A program made the translations under genes and the position numbers. Below the pieces are notes generated by a model. That model searched no databases, was not told where the DNA came from, and was given only the letters and a program-made list of their open reading frames with translations. A stretch of DNA of 64,000 nucleotides from Methanomicrobiales archaeon HGW-Methanomicrobiales-1 (GTDB lineage Archaea > Halobacteriota > Methanomicrobia > Methanomicrobiales > Methanospirillaceae): NCBI GenBank assembly GCA_002839675.1, contig PGYM01000001.1, positions 124,736 through 188,735 on the forward strand. The letters run 5' to 3'. Below, one piece after another: positions 8,909-17,117 of this stretch (position 1 is its first letter; each line of letters starts with the position of its first letter).

Positions 8909-8938
8909 GTTTCAATGTCAAGAACAAATCATTGAAAC
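8909..8938. promoter_or_regulatory. Perfect inverted repeat upstream of the tupA-like gene
   Basis: GTTTCAATG (8909-8917) and CATTGAAAC (8930-8938) are exact inverted copies separated by 12 bases, about 95 bases before the transporter ATG. A TATA-like TGTTTTTAACC lies between them and the gene near 8964. The site is a candidate operator or an RNA hairpin ending the upstream transcript. Confidence 0.4.
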
Positions 8939-9031
8939 CATTTGATAACCAGTTGGTAACCAGATGTTTTTAACCTGTATGAAAAAGAAACATTGAATAG
9001 TGTTCTGGCCTACCGGTAATCCGGTTTAACT

Positions 9032-10069
9032 ATGACAAAAAATGTGCATGTTGGATTTATTGCAGCAGTATTTGTTCTGCTGTTCCTTGTGACCTGCTTT
9101 GCAGGATGTACGAGCCAGACTACGCCCGCCCCCGCGGCCACCCCTACGGTAGTCGCGACAACAGCCGCACCGCAGACGCTCCTTATCGCAACGACTACGA
9201 GCCTGTACGATACCGGCCTCCTCGACTATCTCCAGCCAATATTCGAGAAGAAGTATAATGTCCAGCTCAAGATAACCTCACAGGGAACCGGCAAGGCAAT
9301 TGAGCTGGCAAAAAATGGTGACGCCGATGTCCTGCTCGTCCACTCACCAAGCCAGGAACTGGCATTCATGAAAGGCGGTTATGGCCTGAACCGGCGCTCG
9401 TTTGCCTCAAACTCATTTGTAATTGTAGGCCCGGCAGCGGATCCGGCGGGCATCAAGGATATGACCCCCGAGCTGGCGATGACGACACTCCGGTTGAAAG
9501 GCACCAACAAGACCGCAGGTGTTTTCTTCGTATCCCGTGGTGACGGCTCCGGTACTCACTCCGCCGAGAAAAATGTCTGGGCCAAGGCTGGATACAATTA
9601 CACGACCCAGATCCAGAAGTCCGGGGATTGGTATTTAGAAGCGGGCAAGGGTATGGGAGAGACGCTCCAGATGGCAAACGAGAAAGGTGCATACGTCCTG
9701 ACCGATGAGGGGACCTTCCTTGCATACAAGAACAATCTCAACCTGGTACCGGTTGTCAGCAAAGGTGCAAGCCTGCTGAACATCTACAGCGTGATGACGG
9801 TTTACAACGACAAGCAGCCGGCCGACAAGATCCAGATGGCCAACAATTTCGTCAACTTCCTCATTGATCCGCAGACCCAGACGGAGATCGGCGCCTTTGG
9901 TGTCGACAAGTACGGAAAATCCCTCTTCATCCCGATGAGTGTCGAGGTTCCGACCGCAACTGCGGGCTGGGTAGGGGATTACAGCACACCGGCAACAGCG
10001 ATCGCACCGGCACCTGCTGCAACCACCGTACCGGTAACTACTGCTGCCCCGGCAGCCAGTACAAAATAA
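9032..10069 (+). CDS. TupA-type tungstate/molybdate-binding lipoprotein
   Basis: This is the substrate-binding protein of an oxyanion ABC transporter, anchored outside the cell. It begins with a signal peptide and lipobox ending at Cys26 (CFAGC), followed by a Thr/Pro/Ala linker. The mature domain starts with IATTTSLYDTGLLDYL, the TTTS signature of tungstate-specific TupA proteins, and continues with SQGTGKAIELAKNGDADVLLVHSP and RGDGSGTHSAEK, characteristic of the family. A second Thr/Pro/Ala-rich tail (about 310-345) is unusual and may be a wall spacer. No permease (tupB) or ATPase (tupC) gene is adjacent, so partners must be elsewhere. Tungstate is the likelier ligand by motif, molybdate possible. 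Confidence 0.9.
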   Translation: MTKNVHVGFIAAVFVLLFLVTCFAGCTSQTTPAPAATPTVVATTAAPQTLLIATTTSLYDTGLLDYLQPIFEKKYNVQLKITSQGTGKAIELAKNGDADVLLVHSPSQELAFMKGGYGLNRRSFASNSFVIVGPAADPAGIKDMTPELAMTTLRLKGTNKTAGVFFVSRGDGSGTHSAEKNVWAKAGYNYTTQIQKSGDWYLEAGKGMGETLQMANEKGAYVLTDEGTFLAYKNNLNLVPVVSKGASLLNIYSVMTVYNDKQPADKIQMANNFVNFLIDPQTQTEIGAFGVDKYGKSLFIPMSVEVPTATAGWVGDYSTPATAIAPAPAATTVPVTTAAPAASTK

Positions 10070-10138
10070 TTTCACCTTTTTTAAAACGGGAAAAGATTTT
10101 CCCCGTCACATCAGGGTTTAATCCAGGACCGAAGGTAA

Positions 10139-11260
10139 TCAGCAGATATCCGGTCCGGACTTCTTCTTAATCCCGTAGGTGATATAGGCAAGAACCATCC
10201 CGACAATAAATGCGACGGTCATCGAACTGACCAGGGCGAGTATACCAATGACGCCCGTGATAAGCAGGGAATCGGTCTTAAAACTGTGCCGGCTCATCTC
10301 GATCCCGACAAAGACGAGAAGGGCCCCCAGCACGCCGACAGCGATGATGGAGAGGACCTGGGGGGATGAGAAGAAGAGGGCAAGGATGATGAAAATCAGG
10401 CCTGCGTAGATATTTGCACCGCCGGTCCGGGCCCCGTACCGGTACTGCCCGGCCATCCCGCCGGCACCATGACACATGGGAAATCCCCCGAACGGGACCG
10501 AGAAGATGTTCATAAGACCGATGCTTGTCGAGAATTTCTTTGGCGGGACATCCTTTCCAAAGAGATCTTTTGTCAGGAGGGAAGTGGCAAGGATGGCATT
10601 GGAGATGGTAAGAACTACCTGGGGAAGCACCAGTGTCGAGAAAGCGGATGAGAAATCCGCAGGGATGGGTAAAATGAGCTGCGGTGCAGGGATCAGGCTG
10701 ATAGGGGGAACTCCGTACAGTGCGATTCCCGCAATAAGGCCAACCCCTATTACCACGATCGCTGACAGGTCCGGAATTGAACGATACCGTGCAAGGAGAT
10801 AAAAGCCCGCGATGATGGCGATGCCAATGATAAAGAACGTGGGATCCTTGACTACGAACCCCAGCGATGAGCGGAACAGGAGCAGGGCAAGTCCGAGTTG
10901 TATTCCCCGCACAATGCTCTGCGGCACCCATTTTTCGATGACCGCGAAGAACCGGCCATAGCCGAGCACAAGAAAGATGACCCCGAGTATCAGACCCGCA
11001 GCGGCGATCTCCCCGCTGCCGATGGATCCCGCGATCACGATCACTGCCACCGCCTTCATTGGTTCGAGCGGGATAGGCAGCCGGTAATACAGGCCGGTGA
11101 GGATGAACCAGATCCCAAAGAAGAGGAGGATATACCGGGCGTTTACATCCGAGACCAGTGCCACGGCAAGAATGAGCGGGATGATTGTCCCGAAATCCCC
11201 GAGCGATCCCGCCAGCTCGGAGAGGTTGAATCTCAGTGGAGGTAGGGCTGTGTCGGACAC
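10139..11260 (-). CDS. MOT1-type molybdate/sulfate permease
   Basis: A 373-residue membrane protein with about ten hydrophobic segments. It carries the two MOT1 signatures: FNLSELAGSLGDFGTIIPL near residues 10-28 and PIPLEPMKAVAVI near 65-78, with a related FGGFPMCHGAGGMAGQY region in the second half. MOT1 proteins, distant SLC26/SulP relatives, import molybdate. It converges on the tupA-like gene, so the cell would have two unrelated Mo/W uptake routes side by side. Arms CAGGTGC (11319-11325) and GCACCTG (11353-11359) in its upstream region could be an operator. Sulfate remains a possible substrate. Confidence 0.88.
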   Translation of the reverse strand: MSDTALPPLRFNLSELAGSLGDFGTIIPLILAVALVSDVNARYILLFFGIWFILTGLYYRLPIPLEPMKAVAVIVIAGSIGSGEIAAAGLILGVIFLVLGYGRFFAVIEKWVPQSIVRGIQLGLALLLFRSSLGFVVKDPTFFIIGIAIIAGFYLLARYRSIPDLSAIVVIGVGLIAGIALYGVPPISLIPAPQLILPIPADFSSAFSTLVLPQVVLTISNAILATSLLTKDLFGKDVPPKKFSTSIGLMNIFSVPFGGFPMCHGAGGMAGQYRYGARTGGANIYAGLIFIILALFFSSPQVLSIIAVGVLGALLVFVGIEMSRHSFKTDSLLITGVIGILALVSSMTVAFIVGMVLAYITYGIKKKSGPDIC

Positions 11261-11520
11261 GGATATCAGGGGCTTTACTCATGGGAACAGGATTTTGTCA
11301 GTCATTACCGATCTGGCGCAGGTGCTTTGTTAACCAATTTTAAAGAAATTATGCACCTGATATTTTTTATCTAATAGTTGAATGATTCTTTTGTATCTTT
11401 ATCATTTCCAAACCCGAACGATCCTTGTCCTGCAATTCCCTTTCCCATTGCAAGCTCTTTCACCGGAAGATTATTTTTTATACCTATTTCGCCTTTATCC
11501 TGTATAAACGAGGTATTGTG

Positions 11521-12222
11521 ATGAAGACGAATCGTATTTATCTAGCGTTAATTGTCGTTATGCTTATGTTTGCAGGCTTTTCGGCAGTATCTGCTGCTGA
11601 GCCGATTGGCGGGAACCAGGGCTGGATTGCCGTGCACTGTAATGTCGATGGAGCAACGGTCTACTTCGATGGTACGTATGAAGGTGTGATATCCTCAGGA
11701 GTTCTCACCGTTCCGGTTTACAGCACCGGTACCCCGATAAAATCATTCACCGTGAGCAGCCCCGGGTACACAACCTACAACGGTCCTATCCCCGCCATGC
11801 CCGGGAAGGGAGAGACGTTCGATGTGTATGCTACCCTGAATGCAGCTGCACCCACGACTCCTGCAGTTATTGGTGGCGGCCAGGGATGGTACGTTGTCAA
11901 CTGTAACGTAAATGGTGCAACCGTCTCGTTCGACAACCAGGTTGTTGGCGTGATCACCCAGGGAACATTAACGGTCCCGGTCTATACTACCGGCACACCC
12001 TACCAGACCTATACTGTATCGATGAATGGGTACCTGCCCTATACCGCTGCCCTGACAAGTGTCCCCAGCCCGGGACAGTCTGTGACTCTCTATGCAACCC
12101 TCAATCCGGCACCAACGGCATCGCCTATCCCGGCACCCACAAAATCACCCCTCCCGTTCTCCCTCATTGTTATCGGACTGGGTATTGCAGGTGTCCTTGC
12201 AATCAGGAAGGAACGCTCCTGA
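11521..12222 (+). CDS. Secreted PEGA-like repeat protein with C-terminal membrane anchor
   Basis: The product (233 aa from the ATG at 11521) has a signal peptide (about 1-26), two tandem beta-rich repeats of about 78 residues, a Pro/Thr-rich spacer and a C-terminal hydrophobic helix followed by RKERS. The repeats share GGxQGW, CNVxGATVxFD, GxLTVPVYxTGTP and a closing LYATLN/VYATLN. They resemble PEGA domains of archaeal surface proteins, so the protein probably sits outside the membrane in the cell envelope. A TATA-like stretch (TTTTTTATACC) lies about 40-50 bases before this start. An upstream in-frame extension exists but would hide the signal peptide, so I rejected it. Confidence 0.8.
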   Translation: MKTNRIYLALIVVMLMFAGFSAVSAAEPIGGNQGWIAVHCNVDGATVYFDGTYEGVISSGVLTVPVYSTGTPIKSFTVSSPGYTTYNGPIPAMPGKGETFDVYATLNAAAPTTPAVIGGGQGWYVVNCNVNGATVSFDNQVVGVITQGTLTVPVYTTGTPYQTYTVSMNGYLPYTAALTSVPSPGQSVTLYATLNPAPTASPIPAPTKSPLPFSLIVIGLGIAGVLAIRKERS

Positions 12223-12360
12223 TTCCTGCGAATTCTTTTTTTTAACGTTCTTTAAAAATGTCTCCTGTTTCCTGACAGCTCCGCGAGCAGCGGGAGATTT
12301 TCATGAAACTGCGGAACAATGAACTACGGGCTTTTTTCTTTCCGGCCCGCCGGTAATCGT

Positions 12361-12379
12361 AAAAAAATCAAAAAAAAAA
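12361..12379 (-). terminator. T-rich terminator after the Dsr-like gene
   Basis: On the minus strand two T-runs separated by a short break (T9 then T7) begin about 9 bases after the stop codon at 12388. Confidence 0.45.
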
Positions 12380-12387
12380 GAAATCCC

Positions 12388-13287
12388 TTAGGAGACTGGT
12401 TTTTTTGCTGATTTGTCGTTTGCCGCTGGTTTTCCCTGGGCAATAATCTCCTGACGGAATTTTTCGAAATGGAGCTCATCGAGCTGCTCGGACAGGAGCC
12501 TTCCGCTCCAGGCACGGCGGTACACCCAGTTGACAATCTTATCAATGGTGGCAAGTACCTCTTCTTCGGTCTCAACCGTCATCAGTTCCCTGCCGATACG
12601 GGGATGCCTCCCTCTCCTCCCGCCGACCGTGATAAGAAAATGCCGGTGCTCTGCCTCAATCAGGTCAAAATGGCAGGACTGGATACACACTCCGCAGTCC
12701 ACGCATTTCGTTTCATCGAGTACCGAGATGCCGTTTTTAATCCGTATCGCCTTTTCCTTGCAGTACTCGACACAGCTTCCGCATCCCGTACAGAGGCGGC
12801 CGGATGTCCTGAGGGGCCGGACTCTCCCGATAATCCCGATCTCGTTGAGCATGGGACTGGTGCAGGCATTCGGGCAACCCGACAATGCGATGCGCATCTT
12901 GACCGGCATCTCTTTTCCAAACAATTTCTCATCGATCTTTTTTGCAAGGCCGATGGTATCGATATTGGCAAATTTGCAGCGTTCAATGCCCGGGCATGCG
13001 ATGATGTTTACAATCTCGTCCCGTTCCGAACCGACCGGGGTTCCGTTCTTTGCAAGTGCTTTTTCAACTTTTTTTAACAGGGCCGGATTGACATGCGGGA
13101 TCTCCAAAGTCTGGCGGGTGGTGCAGTGAACCGTACCCGTCCCGTATTTTTTCGCGATGGTTGCGATCCCCCGTAATTGTTCGACCGAATAAACACCCGC
13201 CGGGGCCCTGATGCGAATGGTGCAGAAGTCTGCATTCCGTTCGGTGATGACGCCCCCTTTCATATGAATGCCAAAATTCGTGCGCAT
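12388..13287 (-). CDS. Small siroheme sulfite reductase-like protein (Dsr-LP) with two [4Fe-4S] sites
   Basis: This 299-residue protein has the compact nitrite/sulfite reductase plan of methanogen Dsr-like proteins. The N-terminal ferrodoxin-like half-domain contains TTRQTLEIPHV. The siroheme/[4Fe-4S] ligands are the C-x5-C set CPGIERC and the C-x3-C set CPNAC (about 98-104 and 139-143). An inserted ferredoxin domain carries CTGCGSCVEYCKEK and CVDCGVCIQSCHFD (about 168-210). Proteins of this class may reduce sulfite or nitrite or take part in cofactor chemistry; which is not settled for this small group. It diverges from hisD. A second ATG at residue 9 is an alternative start. Confidence 0.87.
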   Translation of the reverse strand: MRTNFGIHMKGGVITERNADFCTIRIRAPAGVYSVEQLRGIATIAKKYGTGTVHCTTRQTLEIPHVNPALLKKVEKALAKNGTPVGSERDEIVNIIACPGIERCKFANIDTIGLAKKIDEKLFGKEMPVKMRIALSGCPNACTSPMLNEIGIIGRVRPLRTSGRLCTGCGSCVEYCKEKAIRIKNGISVLDETKCVDCGVCIQSCHFDLIEAEHRHFLITVGGRRGRHPRIGRELMTVETEEEVLATIDKIVNWVYRRAWSGRLLSEQLDELHFEKFRQEIIAQGKPAANDKSAKKPVS

Positions 13288-13425
13288 TGATCAGTAATGG
13301 TAAAATCGGGTAATTAATGCTGATGTGTTGACATGAACCCTGCGCAGAGCAGATGCAGGGCAGTTCCTGTTTTTATAAAAACTGACGAAACCTTAACAAC
13401 CTTTCCTGCCGAAAATATTGGCACT

Positions 13426-14685
13426 ATGTGGAAGGCAGTGGAGATCGATGCGTGGATCGCGGGAAGGCAGTCAAGCCTCGAGGATGTCCGGGCCACCGTA
13501 ACAGAGATCATCGGCCGCGTGCAGAACGAAGGGGATGCTGCACTTATTGATCTGGCAAAGAAGCACTGTGCGTTGACCGATGTAACCGTGTCGGATGATG
13601 AGCGCGAGGATGCCTATGAGCAGGTTGATGCGAAGATCATCGAGAGCCTGATCGAGGCCCATGCCCGCATCGAACGCTTCCACGAACTCCAGAAGCCCCG
13701 CGACCTCTGGCTGCAGGAGATGGAACCGGGTATCGTGCTCGGTGTCAAGACCACGCCCTTAAACCGTGTCGGGCTCTACATTCCCGGAGGCCGGGCCGCA
13801 TACCCGTCATCCGCTCTTATGTGTGCGGTACCCGCCCGGGTTGCCGGGGTAAAGGAGATCTGCGCCTGCTCCCCGCCCCCGATCAAGCCATTAACGCTTG
13901 TTGCACTGGACATTGCCGGTGTCACCGAGATCTATAATGCCGGTGGCGCACAGGCAGTTGCCGCGATGGCGCTCGGAACCCAATCCATCCGGCCCGTGCA
14001 GAAGATTGTCGGGCCCGGCAACGTGTATGTCACGCTGGCAAAGATGATGCTCCGCGAAAAGGTGGAGATCGATTTCCCGGCCGGCCCCAGCGAGATTGGG
14101 ATCATTGCCGATGCAACCGCCGATCCCCGTATCGTTGCTGCCGACATCCTTGCCCAGTCCGAGCATGACCCCAATGCTGCCTGTATCCTGATCACGACCG
14201 ATAAGGCCCTCCCGGCAAAAGTCGGCCGCGAGATAGAAGCGATGACAAAGGTTGCCCCCCGGAAAGAGATCATCGAACAGTCGCTTAACAACTCCGGGTA
14301 TTTCATTGCCGACACGATGGAAGAAGCGATCTTTGCATCGGATGCTGTTGCTCCTGAACACCTCTCGATACAGGTTGCCGACCCCTTATCCGTTGTCACG
14401 AGAGTGAAGAACGCCGGGGCAATCTTTGTCGGGCGCTACTCGGCAGTTGCCTGCGGGGATTATGCCGTGGGGACCAACCACTGCCTCCCCACCGCAGGGT
14501 ATGCAAAGACCTATTCCGGTCTTGACGTGAACCATTTCTGCAAGACCGCATCGGTCGAGATCCTTGACCGGGACGGGCTTGAGACGATTGGCGATATCGT
14601 TGAGACGATTGCCGATGCAGAAGGCCTTCACGCCCATGCAGAATCCGTGCGGGTGCGCAGGGATTTCGGCCGGAAAGGCTGCTAA
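13426..14685 (+). CDS. hisD: Histidinol dehydrogenase
   Basis: HisD oxidises L-histidinol to L-histidine in two NAD-dependent steps, the end of histidine synthesis. The 419-residue reading from the ATG at 13426 (MWKAVEIDAWIAGRQ) has the family length and motifs: GLYIPGGRAAYPSSALM, GPGNVYVTLAK, DFPAGPSEI, QSEHDPNAACIL, and the metal/catalytic region APEHLSIQVAD followed by GTNHCLPTAGYAK. An open frame extends 93 bases upstream but has no family similarity. No clear ribosome site precedes 13426, so a leaderless message is plausible. It is not next to other his genes except, some 10 kb away, hisC. Confidence 0.96.
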   Translation: MWKAVEIDAWIAGRQSSLEDVRATVTEIIGRVQNEGDAALIDLAKKHCALTDVTVSDDEREDAYEQVDAKIIESLIEAHARIERFHELQKPRDLWLQEMEPGIVLGVKTTPLNRVGLYIPGGRAAYPSSALMCAVPARVAGVKEICACSPPPIKPLTLVALDIAGVTEIYNAGGAQAVAAMALGTQSIRPVQKIVGPGNVYVTLAKMMLREKVEIDFPAGPSEIGIIADATADPRIVAADILAQSEHDPNAACILITTDKALPAKVGREIEAMTKVAPRKEIIEQSLNNSGYFIADTMEEAIFASDAVAPEHLSIQVADPLSVVTRVKNAGAIFVGRYSAVACGDYAVGTNHCLPTAGYAKTYSGLDVNHFCKTASVEILDRDGLETIGDIVETIADAEGLHAHAESVRVRRDFGRKGC

Positions 14686-14702
14686 AAAACGATACGTCAA
14701 TA

Positions 14703-14711
14703 TTTTTTTTG
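14703..14711 (+). terminator. Poly-T terminator after hisD
   Basis: A run of T residues (TTTTTTTTG then TTTTC) lies about 20 bases downstream of the hisD stop. Confidence 0.4.
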
Positions 14712-14840
14712 TTTTCATCATTTCAAGAGAACCCTGTTATTGCGATGGTTCCCGCATCAGTGCATCTCTGAAGTACGGCAGGGCAATACGGTTTTTCCAG
14801 CAACGTTGACATCGCTCCGGACAAATGATCGGCGCAGATT

Positions 14841-14864
14841 ACATTTGTCCCTCACTGACCCACC
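14841..14864 (+). repeat. Short repeat, copy 1 (diverged)
   Basis: ATTTGTCCCTCACTGACCC occurs here and in two better copies at 14941-14968 (inverted) and 15045-15071. The three copies lie in the 543-bp gap between hisD and a surface-protein gene. Apart from them and a terminator I see nothing in that gap. Confidence 0.6.
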
Positions 14865-14940
14865 TTCGCTCACCACAACGATCTTGAGTCTCATACACTC
14901 CGTAAAATGCAGTAAATCCGGCCCGAAAATCAATGGGGGT

Positions 14941-14968
14941 GATGGGGGGTCAGTGAGGGACATTTGTT
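14941..14968 (-). repeat. Short repeat, copy 2 (inverted)
   Basis: Read on the minus strand this matches the copy at 15045-15071 over 27 bases except for one extra C. Together they form an inverted pair with a 76-base spacer. Confidence 0.65.
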
Positions 14969-15044
14969 GTAAATGATTCGTACACTGCAGAAAAATTTGA
15001 AAAATTACGAAGACACTCTTTCATATCTCACCGTTCCGTGCAGG

Positions 15045-15071
15045 AACAAATGTCCCTCACTGACCCCCATC
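15045..15071 (+). repeat. Short repeat, copy 3
   Basis: Contains AAATGTCCCTCACTGACCC. It is the right arm of the inverted pair with 14941-14968, and in the same orientation as the weaker copy at 14841-14864. Confidence 0.65.
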
Positions 15072-15206
15072 TATTCCGTTTGGGATCAACCGGATGAGTA
15101 GCTCCCGGGTCGCCGCGGGGGCGCCCGGTCAAAGGTGGCGGGAGCATCGCTATTGGGGTATGGAGGTATCAGTCTCTATGAATGAACAAAGAAAAAAGCG
15201 GTCAAT

Positions 15207-15225
15207 AAAAAATATTAAAAAAAAA
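15207..15225 (-). terminator. T-rich terminator after the 15229-15762 gene
   Basis: On the minus strand T9 and T6 runs separated by AATA start directly after the stop codon of the surface protein gene. Confidence 0.4.
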
Positions 15226-15228
15226 TCT

Positions 15229-15762
15229 CTATTCCCGCCGCATACCCCGATATCCCAGCAAAATAACCCCGGCAATCACCAGTGCCACAACCGGCATACC
15301 GGGTCCGAGCGGTGCTTCACCGGGTGGTGCATCTGATGGATGAAAAACGATCTCGGTTGTGGCATACTCATTCCTGTCATAGCGGAGCCGGTCAACCGGG
15401 GAACTGACAACATATACGATATAGGAACCGGGCTTGAGGTTGCCGAGAATGACCGCTGTGTCCCAGGTATAGGACCAGGTGCCGTTCTCAAGATGCACCG
15501 GGGCCGTTGTGAACAATCCGCGACCGGCAGGGATATTGAGATTATCGAGTGTCACCCCCCGGGGATCGAGATCCGGGCCGGTTACAAAGAGATACGCGGC
15601 AATCGTTTTCATACCGGTTACTGATCCGCTGAGCGTGATCACATCCCCGATATGCGCCTCGTTCTCGGAGGCATTGAGGGTGAGTGTCACGGCTCCTGTG
15701 GCAGGGACCAGTGCGCACAGCAGGATTGCGGCAAGGATGAACAGGAGATGTGCCCGGCGCAT
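15229..15762 (-). CDS. Secreted or membrane-anchored beta-sandwich protein
   Basis: From the ATG at 15762 (MRRAHLLFILAAILLC) the 177-residue product has a signal peptide, an immunoglobulin-like beta-rich domain and a C-terminal hydrophobic helix (PVVALVIAGVILLGY) followed by RGMRRE. The central part (GDVITLSGSVTGMKTIAAYL, LENGTWSYTWDTA, LKPGSYIVYVVSS) resembles archaeal cell-envelope proteins of the MEMO/DUF3821 kind. The single-pass topology suggests it faces the outside. An ATG 33 bases further upstream would place extra residues before the signal peptide. Precise function unknown. Confidence 0.72.
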   Translation of the reverse strand: MRRAHLLFILAAILLCALVPATGAVTLTLNASENEAHIGDVITLSGSVTGMKTIAAYLFVTGPDLDPRGVTLDNLNIPAGRGLFTTAPVHLENGTWSYTWDTAVILGNLKPGSYIVYVVSSPVDRLRYDRNEYATTEIVFHPSDAPPGEAPLGPGMPVVALVIAGVILLGYRGMRRE

Positions 15763-15815
15763 GCCGGAATGGTGTGCTGTTAAAGCGTAAAACATTGTCT
15801 TTTCCGGTAATGGAA

Positions 15816-17117
15816 TCAGAACCTGACCACCATCACCGCCTCTTCTTCTTTTTTTAAGTCGCCCTTGAGATGTTCGGCATCGAAGTCATAAGCATCTCCG
15901 GGCTTATAGTCCTCGTAGAGCTCGCATTTGTCCAGCACATCGACAAATTCTTTTAAGAATATCCGGGGGATTACGTCAATCCGTCCCCCGAAACGCGTAG
16001 TGATCTTTTTGATCATGGCCCGGATAAAGCGGTGCGAGACCCGTTCGCGATCCGGTTCCGTGTATGCCTGGGCATAAACATCCACAACCTTGAGCGCCAC
16101 CAGTTCGAGTTTTGAGGTATCGAACTTCTCCAGCAGGATCTGCGGCTGGCGGGGGTTGCGATAGGCATCGTTCTGCACCACGCTGATCCGGTCATAGAGC
16201 GGAGGGACGGAACGGATCCCGCGGGAACCGTCATACATGGCGGGCGTGCCGGTAAAGAGGAAGAAGCAGCGCGGCATATCGCCCCGGTCGAGGGCATCGA
16301 TGATCTGCACGAGCGTGTGGTAACCCTTCTCCCGCTGGCTGCGCTGGAGCCCCTGCGTGGTCTCCATTTCGTCGACCGCAATCGCAATCCCGTTGTATCC
16401 CGCCCCGTGAATGATTGAGACCAGGCCCCGCAGGAAGAGAAACGCGATGGTGTCATCGATCTCGCCCTTGATCCCCGCTTTCTGCTTGAAGTCCCGCCCG
16501 ATATTCGGTTCGCCGGCAATCCAGCCGAGTGCTGCCTGTGCCAGCTGGAAGTCGCCGGCATTGTTCGCCCGGTAATAGGTGCGCAGTGCCGCTGCAAGTG
16601 CGGTGTTGACCTCGCTGATACCGCTGAGTGCCGTTTCGATCTCCCGCTCGGTGGCCTCTTCAAGGGCAGCATCTTCAAGACCGCTTCCGCTCACGGAAAG
16701 CAGACGCTCTTCGATGGCAAAGAGCCAGTTGTCGAGAATTGTCTTGATCGCATGCTCTTCATTGCCGGTGCGGAGGTTGGCACAGACCTGCTGGTAGATT
16801 CCCTTGATCTTGTAGAGCGGGGTGGAGGACGATATGATCACATGCGAGGTGACAAACCCCTTGGTGCGGGCGATCTCAAGTGCCCGGGCAACCAGAAATG
16901 TCTTACCGCTCCCGTACTCGCCCCGGATAAACTTGAGATCCCCGCCGCTCTGGGCCACGTAATCCAGTTGTTTGCTGATCACACCCTCTTCAACATCGAG
17001 GCCGACAGCGATCCGTTCAAGCCCGCTCGCAGGAACCGTGCCCCTGCGTAACGCATTGATGATGTTGATGCTCTCGAGCCGGCGCTGGTCCATCCGTTCA
17101 GGTTCCGGTAAATTCAT
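15816..17117 (-). CDS. BrxD/BrxC-like ATP-binding protein (BREX_ATP, DUF2791 type)
   Basis: A P-loop NTPase of the family annotated as BREX-system ATP-binding protein. Walker A is GEYGSGKT (66-73) and Walker B is IAIAVDE (244-250), followed by an arginine-rich METTQGLQRSQREKGYHTL segment and a sensor-like CFFLFTGTPAMYD. Start choice: ATG 17117 follows GGAGAGGGCT, giving 433 aa; an earlier in-frame ATG has no better site. It overlaps the end of the TPR gene by 20 bases, so the two are probably co-translated. No BREX methylase, PglZ or other BREX gene is in the window. It may therefore be a stand-alone regulator or ATPase rather than a phage-defence component. Confidence 0.85.
   Translation of the reverse strand: MNLPEPERMDQRRLESINIINALRRGTVPASGLERIAVGLDVEEGVISKQLDYVAQSGGDLKFIRGEYGSGKTFLVARALEIARTKGFVTSHVIISSSTPLYKIKGIYQQVCANLRTGNEEHAIKTILDNWLFAIEERLLSVSGSGLEDAALEEATEREIETALSGISEVNTALAAALRTYYRANNAGDFQLAQAALGWIAGEPNIGRDFKQKAGIKGEIDDTIAFLFLRGLVSIIHGAGYNGIAIAVDEMETTQGLQRSQREKGYHTLVQIIDALDRGDMPRCFFLFTGTPAMYDGSRGIRSVPPLYDRISVVQNDAYRNPRQPQILLEKFDTSKLELVALKVVDVYAQAYTEPDRERVSHRFIRAMIKKITTRFGGRIDVIPRIFLKEFVDVLDKCELYEDYKPGDAYDFDAEHLKGDLKKEEEAVMVVRF

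Noticed and set aside
15816-17117. A complete BREX phage-defence locus
   Set aside because: Only the BrxD-like ATPase is present; no PglX methylase, PglZ, BrxA/B or BrxL gene lies nearby.
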